This document shows positions 48,701 through 59,600 of a DNA stretch of 64,000 nucleotides, one piece after another. Source of the DNA: Cololabis saira (Eukaryota > Chordata > Actinopteri > Beloniformes > Belonidae); NCBI RefSeq assembly GCF_033807715.1, contig NC_084601.1, positions 17,042,690-17,106,689 of the forward strand, written 5' to 3'. The notes under the pieces were generated by a model that was given only the letters and a program-made list of their open reading frames with translations, was not told the origin of the DNA and did not search any database. Both the position numbers and the translations under genes were made by a program. Numbering within the stretch: position 1 is the first letter of the stretch; every line of letters starts with the position of its first letter.

Positions 48701-51700
48701 ACATATCTACAAGTCTAGATTCTTTATTTTGTAGTTTTGTCGTAGTTGGGTATATACCCAGAATAAAAAACCTTGGATCCATTGGTAACTTTTTCTTTGT
48801 CGCCAGGCTTTAATCTGGTGAGGCGATTCTCCCTGCTCAAAAACCCAGATGTCAAGAAGATCCGGAGCGCTCGCGGCCCTGCCTTCCTCCGCCTGGGAAA
48901 GACGGCACTCGTGCAGCCTAGCGAGTAAGTTCACTTGCTCCTCTTTTCTCCAACACCTACAGAGAATTGCATCCTGCTCATATTGTGTGTAGGGGAAAAA
49001 AAATCTATATCGATGGACTCCCTCTTTTATTTTCATGTCATTCGTAGAGGAAGGGCAGCCTGAACACCCTTCAGTCGTTTAGCCTCTGAACCCTCCCTCA
49101 ATATGTCAACACTATCTAATGGTTAACACCGGGCGAAGTGTTCTCCATTAGCCGGTTATTGATTGCATTTCCAGAACCGCTTGATTGCCGTCAGTAACTC
49201 TGGCTTGTCAGACCGACTTCTAACAGGCTTTTGGCTTTCTGGTGTAACCGCATGTACTTATAATGACTAACTCTCATAATGAAAATGTCAACTTATTTCC
49301 CTGAGATGAAACTGTAGGAGTGAAAAATTATTTAGTAGGCCTGATGCAGATGCCAGCAAAAATTAAAGAATGAGAAGAGTTGGAATTTAATAGGTAGATT
49401 TGAGAGCAAAACAACTTTTCATGTTGAAGTACATTTTTTGATAATCTGACAATTTCTTATTTGAGTACATTCAGTTTTCTCTAATTATTTTCCTCTTATT
49501 CTAGTGAATTCCGCTTATCCCACTAATATAGCAGTATTTCAGAACCTGCCAAATGGGTCAGCCCAGGGTGTTTTATCACTCTGTCTGCTGTTGTGCACTC
49601 ACTGGAAGATGAATCTGCCTGCAGAACACTCTTTTCACTCGAGACATTTTGTCCTAAAAGAAGAGTCACAAATATTGTTTGTCACAGTCTAAGAGACAAG
49701 ATTTTCTTATGGAAAAAAAAGAAGGGAAAGAACACTCAAATAAAAAAAAAACCAACCTGTCACTTCTCAGGAAATCAGCATCTATGGAGCCAAAGAGGAA
49801 AATCCGAGATGTTTTTGTTTTGCTCAAAGTGTAGAGATAGGACAGGAACACTAGTTTTTATCTCTTCTCTGTGTATGGTATTGAATTTTGTAAGGGCGCG
49901 ACTTTTATTGAAATTTTGATGCCTCGAAGAGCTTTGCTGTCAGTTTTATCAGTGAATCATGCTACCTGGTGGACTTTTGTTTGACTGAGACAGAGAATAA
50001 TCAATGTTAAAACATCAGCAGGGCCCCTTGGCTGCCTTTCACTCTGTCTCGAGAACTCTCTGTCTTTTATTCATGTTTTTTAGGACTTCATGTTATCTTT
50101 TTTTTCTTTTTGTTTGTGTGCCTTTCTTGCTTCACCCAAAAATAAAAAAGATAAACACAATTACAATATAATACAAGATACAAATAGAAATACTTACAGT
50201 TGTATAAAAGTAACAAAATTTCCATTTAATGATAAAAAAGCAGAAAATCAACATATCAAACATTTGAAGGGCAAAATACCAGAGCTGCAGGTAATACAGC
50301 TTTAATATGAGCTAAAATGTGATCAGATCTTCACTGAAGTACTAAAAATATCCATTACTCCAGGATGCTGGAGGTAAAACGTGAGTTAACCCTTGAAGAT
50401 GAGCTGGTTGAGCCTCTGCTGGGAGTGATGAGTAAGCATGGGTTTTGGTAGCTCTGCACCAGATCTATATACTGTTCAGGAGGACTTCTTTGACTAATCC
50501 TCCGTACAGAACTGTTCTAACTCCGACACATTTGTTTAGACATCTGGTATAAACACTTCTCTCAAGGAACCTGTGAATTCACCAACCCCAGCACTGGCAT
50601 CTAAGTAAACCAAGAAACACATGGAGGCCAAGCACCAACTTCCAGTCTACAGAGCAGTCGACAAAAACTGAAAGATAAGGCAAACCGATCGACTATAAGA
50701 AAGCCTACGGTTCAGTGCTGTAGAACATCACGACTAGTGATGCACCGAAATGAAAATGTGTGAATGAAACTGAAGCCGAAAATAATAATAAACACTTGCC
50801 CGAATACCGAATAATACCGAACAATGGTTCTCGCGGTTTTTCCTTTATTTTGCCATTTTTTTCACCATTGCATAAATCAAATAAATGTGCAGTGAAATAC
50901 CCGCCAGTCACAATTTGTCTTACTGTACTGTATTATTGTATTTTTCTCATAATCCTTTTCATTTTCTCCGGTTCAAATCCAGTTAATCAGGTCGCGGTGG
51001 GATGGGGCTGATCTCCTCAATTTGAAGCCTTGTAAAGTAATTGTAAAAATCTGGGTTATTTTCTTGGAGGATCTCGTCAAACATATCAGACAGTGAGGCA
51101 CATCGCATCGGTAGTACCTTTTCTCTGCTCTCTCCCCGATCTCCTGCGAGGTGCGTCCCAGGACCGAACGACTTTCCAAAACCCAACTCAGCCTGGATCA
51201 TTTCTTGTGTCCTCTGATTTTTCCCCACATCCAAGTAATGATTTGACATGCTGACATTCTGAATTTAACACCTCACTCCACGCTGTTCGCTGTTTGATTG
51301 CGTCATCACACGCCGTTATTAATTGTTCGGTTTTTCCCCACTTATTCCACCGAACACCGAAAGTGTTTTTTTGCTATTTTCGGCCGAACAATTTTGGTTA
51401 CCGAACATTCGGTGCATCACTAATCACGACAACCAAGTAGCAGGAATTCTGTACAGGAACATCTGTGTTGGTTTGGAAGTCCCTAAGTTTTTACCTCCAA
51501 GAATGATTGAGAATGAAAGGGCAAAGATCCTGTGGGACTCCCAAATCCAGACTGATATGCTGGTGATGGCTCACCAACTGGACTCTGTGGTGGATGATAA
51601 ACTCCAGAACTCCAGACTAAAGCAGTAATGACTGACACACCGATCCCAAGAGAAATCAATTCAAATCCAATTCAGATTCAAAAATACTCCACTAGCCGTA

Positions 51701-53579
51701 GGGAAATGAATTAATCAAGAAGGAGGGACAGGACCAGCTGGAGAATTGCCAGGGGGTGAGGGAAAATCTAGAAAAGATGTGGAAGGTGAAGGCAATAGGT
51801 GCCAGAGCAAGTTGGCAGAGTGTCTCCAGCAGACTCCAGGGAGCTGCATCAGAGATCTCTGGCCAGCAGAGTACCGTCTCTGGATCCTCTAAAATACTGC
51901 AATGACCACTGAAGCAGCTCTCATGGATTTCAGCAATGCATGATCGGAATACTTTAGAGTTGCTTCTTTCACGCAGCGTCTGCATGTGCACATCATTTTG
52001 TGATATCATGGCATGGAGCCAAGATGCTAGTTAATCATGCCAGAGGAGCAGTGCCTTTAGGGAATAATCACGTAACTAAATTTACAGTTTGTTTACACAT
52101 TGCTGTTCTTAATAAAAAAATGATGAGTCATTAACTACAAACGTACGACTAAATTATGAGCCAGTAAAGGTAGCAGGGCAAAGGTGACGGCTATGATGTT
52201 CCTGTTGTAAGTAAGCATTTTTGTCACCAGTGAGGAGTCGTAAACGAGTAAGGATGTAGCACGGTCATAAAAAAGCTAACGAGAGAAGTATAGAGAGAAC
52301 AGATTTGTGAGAAGAAACATTTACAGTTTTTACAGCTGCATTTCCACTCAGGGAATGATGGCCATTCGGCCTTGAGTTGAGTCTTTTTTGTAAAAAATAT
52401 TCCAGATCCAGTAATGAATGAAAGTAAAGTTAACTGCCTTACTAAGTTGTTTACATATTTTTTGAAATGACAAAAAGGAAAGCAGTTGCGCTAGATGGAA
52501 AAAGTACAACGTGTAACAACAACTTTCTGCTGGAGCTTAATACTGGAGTAGTCTTTCATTGGCTCTTCAACATTCCTTCCATTTCGCTGTGATCAATACA
52601 CTCAAACAGTCAAGGACAAATGTCCTGCCACCGAATGTGAACGATTCCAGCACACTTTGACGTGAGCATAATGGTGATGATACATCTCTCCCAGTGTTAT
52701 CCCCACCTGAGATCTGCCTTTTCACCGTTAGACTTCCTCTCTGTCCTCCTCCTCTGCCTTTGTGGCATACACCGACTTTCCTGTCCCTCTCTCTCTCTCT
52801 CTTTCTTTTTTCAGGCAGAAGTAACTTTTCTGAGATCTGAATGAGGCTTAATCTGAGTGTGGCCCGTACTGAGTGATGTATTTCCCAATTGTTTGTGTGT
52901 GTCTGTGTATACGTAAGTAGATTGTGTTTTCCAAGGATCCTGAAAGTAAAGGTCATTCTACCTCCAGCATAATAGTTTTTGAGGGCGTTTTCATGATGAG
53001 CAGGATAAACTTTTTTCTTTTTCTTTCACGTACCGTCTCTTACGTCTTCAGATTCTTTCTGCACACAGTAACGATGGGTTAGATCTTCAAATTATTTTCA
53101 ATTTTTAACTTCCATCCTGAGGTCCTTGGGCTCAAGACTGCAGTTTTCATTTATTCTCTTTTCCGCTTTCTTTGTTTCTTCTCTATTTTGTTGCATGTTT
53201 TCCCTTCTTCACCTTTTTTTTTGGAAATCATCTTCTCTGTGTATTGATGTCCTGTAGTAGACTGCTTCCCCTTGGATCTTCCCTCAGTCATAAATCACTG
53301 TCATTCCACTTGGAGGAGCGGGAAACCAGCTGCCAGCATCAACAACTCTGCTGCATGTCTGTTTGTGTGCGCGTGTGTTCCTCTTAGTGTGTGAGTGTGT
53401 GTGTGTGTGTGCATGAAAGAGAAAGAGAAGGAGTGAAATAGAGCAAGGGAGAATATTTCAAAGTGTTTACCATCTCGGTGAGCGTATATTTTACCGGGCT
53501 TGGTTGTGAACCCTTCATCTCTCAGTGCATCTACACACCTCTGTGGAACGACTGTGTGTGTCTGTTTTGTATCGGTGTG

Positions 53580-53654
<75 letters not shown>

Positions 53655-56600
53655 AGATGCCCTTGACCAAAATCGAGTGATGAAGCCTGTTGGACTGTAT
53701 CTGCTTTGAAAATTAATGCCAAGAGGTCGTACGCAGGGTTTTTTCTGGCCGTAGCCATAACAAAAGCCTGGGAAGGAAGCGAAATGGGGAAAAAAATAAA
53801 TAGAGTTCACTTTGGAACGCAGAAACATACAAACAAGCGACCATAAATCAGAAAAAAAGTTGGAAGAGGATGGGAAATCAAAATAAACAAGTAAACACTC
53901 TGACTTTTAAGGCGTCACAGACATTGAGTATGTTCTTTCCTGTTGATATACATCCATTTTTCCATTTCAGGCTTGTAACACAAGCCAAATAATTTGGAAG
54001 CTTTAAGCTTTTAACATTTCATAATGCTCCTAAATCTTTCTAAAACACTTACAACATCCTGGCATTAAGGATATTCATGAATAAGCCTTAATGTAATTTT
54101 TTTCAAGCTCTTCCAGCAAAGACTCCCTACGGTGTGCAGCAGCTCCTCAAAGACTCAAGTCTTTCATGAGAACAGTTTTTGTACCTTTATCAAGATTTTA
54201 AACAATTTTCTTCTTTTTATTTTTGAATGTTTTAGGAGGTATTATTTTATGTATCATCCCAGCTTTTTAAAAATAATGTAATCGCAAACGGTACACCCAA
54301 AAAAAGTCCTTTGTGGCTCTTGTAGTTCCTGCAAGTTTGAGTTGAAGCCAGAACCCTCGGAGAGCTGCACCTGCACGGCTTGTTTTGAATGAAACGCTTT
54401 ACATCTAGCACACTCATATATTATGTACTAAAAGTATGTATTGATAGGCTTTTAAATGAATGTTGACTGAATTGCACATCATTCTTCTTGATTATGTCAG
54501 CACTTCTTTAGTATCTGAGGTTTTAACAGACTGTTGAATTCCCTGAAGAACATTCTACGTAAATTGCTTTTCATCTCTTTGCATTGTCACTGGGTACAGG
54601 AACTTTAATGCCACTTAATTATTAGCTGTCAGTTGGTAGATGAAACAAATCACTTTTCAGTTCCTCTGTGGAATGTCGGCTCGCAAACCCTTAGCCTGGC
54701 TGTCAGGTTTTTTTTTTTGTTTTGTTAATTTATTCTACATTTTCAAAGGCAAAGTTTAGAAACTTTTTTTCAAGTTTATTCATTGCAGGTTCGTTGGCAT
54801 AGACAGAAACAAAGAGAAGCTTTGAAATAAACCATGAGATAACAGTCAAAAAGTTTAGTAGTTGTTTTAGATTTTGAAAACTAATTCAATTATTGGCACT
54901 GCTACTATTTCTGTAATATTGTCTTTTAAAAGTTTGGTTGAAAGGTCAAATTGGAAGCAGCAGAATTATATACCGGTACATACAATGTGTACGACTGTGT
55001 GACGTAAGTAGCAATAATGATGGAAACTGTTGTCCATAGATGTTGCTTCGATTTTCGCACCAATGCAAATGCAGCGACGTAACTGACGTTTGCAGTGACG
55101 TAAGATAGATAGATAGATTTATAGATAGATTTATTATAGTACCCTTGGGTAATGACGTGGTCCTTCACAGTGATATGTGAGGCTTTTTCTGTTCATGTGA
55201 TCTTTAAACATTATAGTTAGCATCCTTCTTAAATATATCCATTTTGATCAACATTCAACATTTGAAAAAAACATACATACGATAGGAACTTTGACAACAT
55301 TTTTCCCTAACTAGTTAAAAACAAAACCATCACCACCACCAACAACAACAACCTTCTGTGGTGTCCTTAACTGTGGCATTACGATGGTGTTACCCCGAAA
55401 TCTACCAACTGTTCAATACACATGTTCTGGAAGTGGTTTTCAAGTGGTTTCAACTCTGTTTATTTGTTGGTTTTCTGTTTATTGATGGATGCAGGTCCTA
55501 CCGGTGATGCATTGTGGAACATTTAAGCCCAGGGGTGGATGGGGGATTCTGATTGGCTGAGGACTGTGGAGCTGTTTGTCTGACAATCCACAGTACCAGA
55601 TTGGTTGTTTTCGCCTGTCGTGTTCATTTTAACTCACTTATATCTGACCGTGTACGACTGAAGTGTTGTAGAGGGGCGTGTCTCTCCCCGGGACTCTGAA
55701 GCCCCCGGATAAAGGATTAGAATGAGGCAATGCTTTTTATTTATTTCCCTAGTACAACTCACCAAGAGTACGTTTGAATGTGTGCACGCATTCACGTCCA
55801 CCAGAAAAGAAGCCTACTCCCTTTTCCTTTAAAGAGAAAAAAGGGATCTCTTTGAAGGTTATGTAACATTGGGGATTGACTTAGAGCAATGTAAAGATGA
55901 CTGAGATGACTGTAAAAGAGGATTTTCTCAGTGATTAAACGAACACGAGTAGTTTTGAATGTTTTATTACCCCTGTGAGTTGAGGAATGTCATGTGTCTG
56001 ACCCTTCTGAATCTCTGTTCCAGTCAGGTGTTCCCTCATGGCCTGCCAGAAGAGTTCACCCTGATCTTCACACTGGCTTTGAAAAAAGCTGCCCTTAGGG
56101 AGACCGTCTACCTCTTTCAGATATCTGATCAGCAAGGATATCCACAGGTATCCCCCAACACACTCCTCTACCCTGGTGTTGTCATGCCTTCCCTCACTCA
56201 CTCTCCTTCTTCCTTTCATTCTCCTCATTGATCTTTCACCTTTTAATCATCCCACTTTTTGCCCTCTTTGCTCGGGCTTCCTCTCATCACATTTTTTTGC
56301 ACACTCAACCACTTTCCCCTTTCGATTTCTTTTCTCGCGTGACATCTTTTCAATTTCTCCTCACTTTCATCCCCCTTTTGCCTTTTGTCCTCTCTCGTTT
56401 TTCACAGGACTTCCCTCGCTCTCTTCCCATCTCTCTGGCGCCCCTCCCTCAGTCATCTCTCGCTCGCTTATTTCATTCACCTTCATTGTTATTCACACGT
56501 CTTCCGTGATGAAGAACTGTAGTCCCCCAGAAACCCAATAATCACTACGAATCTGAGACCAGATTTAAATACTTAGAGTGTATGATGGATGGAGGCTAAG

Positions 56601-59600
56601 TTGCCTCATTAAGAGTGATTGATTGGCTGTACTGCTGGCGTGTGTAATTAATACGTCTTTCCTTTTGCCTCTCCTTGCTCCTGTGTTCTGCAGTTTTTGT
56701 TTAGTGATAGTTTCGTGTGTAGTAAATCAGACAACATCATTGCCACCCATCTTTGTCCCGTGAAATCTGCTCATCATCATCTTCATCTGCTCCACAAACG
56801 CAGCTCTCGGTGGACCTGAACGGGCCCGACCGCAGCCTGTCGCTGCGGGCCAGGGGGGCAGACCCGGCGGCCGACCCGGTGAGCGTCATCTTCACCGGGG
56901 ATAGGGTGAAGGCGCTGATGGACCTCCGCTGGCACAAGCTGGCCCTCAGCGTGCAGCGTGGCGCCGTCTCCTTCCTTGTGGACTGCAGCTCCATCGAGAC
57001 GAAGCCCCTTGAGCCCCGCGGGGTTCTGGCAACAGACGGACACACCCTGCTGGGAGTCCGGGCGTCAGACGCTGGGCCAGTGCAAGTATGGAACAAATTA
57101 CACTGTATTTACACAAATAAGCTGAAGACTTTATGATAACATGCGTTTCATTTTAGTTTTCATCACTATTACTTGTCTTAAATTTTCTGCAATGCTTTAA
57201 CGTTAAACACGACACGCTTTGTATGTGTTTGCATTTGAGTCACAGACTCCGACAGATGTTCATTTTTCATTAAGAAAAACAGTCATTTCTCTCATGTTTA
57301 ACACTAACAGGAAGATTGTGTACATAAGACAGAATTCTTTCGTAATATAAGATGAGTACATTAGATTTAATCTACAGGAGGTTTAACTTTTCTTCCACTT
57401 TGAATAAAACTGAAACTCCCCTTTAATTTAATTGAAAAAAAGCCTCCTCTTTTTAGCAGGGCTTTTATTATGAAAGATAAGAGATTGGACTAATACAATG
57501 AGCTTCTGAATGACTGAATCAAACAGCCTCAAAGAAGGATAATCATAGTTCATATTTAATATCATGTTTCTGATTCTTTTTCTTTTATAATTGATTGAAA
57601 AAGAGAAACAGCTTCAAAATAAAACCCTGCTAGAGTGAGACCTGCACGATGTTTGTTGTTGTTTATTTGCTTGTTTTTGGCCTATAGTTAAAACCTTGAC
57701 ATTAGAAAATAAAAACAAACAAATATGGTATTTACACTATGAAATTAAAATGCAATCGGACATCGATCTTTGAAATGCACCATAAAAATAGTCAAATCGG
57801 GCCTGGAACAAAACACCGCTGTGGACCCGTAGATCTGAAATGGCAGCAATGAGATACGGTTTTCTGTCAGTAAAAGCGTGAATTTTGCATAAAAACAAAC
57901 CTTTGCATATTGAAGACGTCTCAGAAATTAAACGTGCATGCATTTGGCTCTTTGATAAATCAGATTAAACATACATTTTGTGAGTGCCCTGTCTTGCAAT
58001 GTAAATGTCATCTAAAGTGACTGCTTGGACGTATGGTGACCTTTACTACCAAATGATCCCGATTAGATCAGCTGCAGTGTAATATAACTCTGTGTACCCT
58101 CACAATATGGAAGTTTACCTAGATGCATTTATCCAGCTGAAAGTATAGAACCCATTTTCCACAATAAAAGTTTAAGATTCGCTGCGTGTGTTACTGTGTG
58201 GGCGTTTCTGGTTATTTGTGTTCATTGCTGTGTTGTCCAGAAAATAAAATGTGACCCTGAGATGTTGCACGCTTATACAATCTTGACTTAGCGACCTTTA
58301 TAGAATATAAAGGAACCGCTTATGCCGATAAACAGTTAGCTGGCTTAGTTACGATGCAGGAAAGGTATTTCATTAGTGCAGAAACAAGCATGTGCATCTG
58401 TGTGTGCATTTATGTGCTCTCTGACGAATAGCTTTCCCAGTCCTTTCTATAAATGAGAAAATAATTGTCTCTCCTAATCGTGTTTATTGCCTCATTTAAA
58501 CTTGTAAAAAGAAGAACATAAAGCCTTGTATGTGAAACACTTCATGTTTGAAACTCTTTTCTTCGTCCTCCTGATCTCTTTCTCAGATGGATGTTCAGCA
58601 GGTGACGCTGTATTGCGACCCCTCCCTCGCCATCCAGGAGTCGTGCTGCGAGATCCCCGGAGCTCGGGTGAGAACGGAAACCCTTTCTATTTGTGACTAA
58701 CGTCGGAAGAATGGAGAAAAAACCTCTGTCCGGCATCTCCGTCTGAATGCTGGGCTTCACTGTCGGTGCAGAAGAAAAGAAAACCTTCAGTGCTACGTTT
58801 TGTACAACCTCTGACTGTGAACACCAACAAGAAATTGTGTTTACACTTGTGGATATAAAACATTAGACAAAGGATTGGTAGAGTCAATACAACAAACAGT
58901 GCAAAAAAGCAAGTGAATGCAGTGAATGCAACAGAGGAATTTTCAATTTCTCAGAAAAATGTGCAAGTATAAACTAAATAATTCTGCTATATTTACAAGT
59001 CAAGATGCCCTGTTTGTTTTTTTCCAGAGCTTTTGAGTTGATAGTGACTTCAGACACCCAAATAAATACTTTCAAGCACAGGGCTAGTTAGTTATTTTCA
59101 TACATTCCTCATAAACAATAAGCACAGAGTCCCCGCTCTTTCTTGATATGAACTTTTCCTTCCACAGTAGACAAACACAAATATTGCTACATGCCATTTA
59201 CCTTTAAAACCACTAACGCAATATACTTGGTATTAACAAGACCGAGACTTTACCTAAACGGACCAGGGAAGCTAAATCTTCTTATTTACTTCTGGGGGTT
59301 GTTCAGCAGGGCTTTGTCTTTATAATGCAATACTATTTGTTTTGTCTTCAAACTGATTTTAGGCGGTCAGAAATCTGCAGATTTCATGCACAGGAAGAGC
59401 TCTTTTTATGTCACCCAGGCTGGTACTTAACGTGCACTCCTACAAGTGTAAGCAGCTTTCTCTGGATGCGATTTGTAGGATTTTATATAACTTCTCTTCT
59501 GTGTGCCCCAAAAAACTGTGATTGGCAACTCTTTTGTGCGATGATTATATATTCCTCGGCTTCATAAATAGCATTTTCTCCAGTTTCTTTGTCTTTATAG

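Larger units (their letters stand above)
48925..56023 (+). other. Intron of col16a1 between coding exons 3 and 4 (about 7.1 kb)
   Basis: The intron runs from gtaagt at 48925 to the acceptor tctctgttccag at 56023. It contains a hAT element (50735-51422), a (GT)n array (53574-53652) and a GATA-type run near 55103-55130. I recognise no additional exon. Confidence 0.7.

Noticed and set aside
48707..49036. A minus-strand frame across coding exon 3
   Set aside because: It is an antisense shadow that crosses from the exon into L1 sequence in a different frame from the L1 protein.
53301..53828. A 175-codon minus-strand open frame
   Set aside because: Its centre is (CA)n coding for His-Thr repeats, with no domain and no splice support.
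55103..55150. A GATA-type run followed by tttattatagtacccttggg
   Set aside because: It may be the tail of a repeat with GATA units, but it is too short and diverged to call.
56176..56541. A 121-codon Ser/Pro/Phe-rich frame between two col16a1 exons
   Set aside because: It is a pyrimidine-rich intron; the frame begins in the intron and matches nothing.
56737..57096. A 119-codon minus-strand frame
   Set aside because: It is the antisense shadow of the GC-rich col16a1 exon at 56804-57085.
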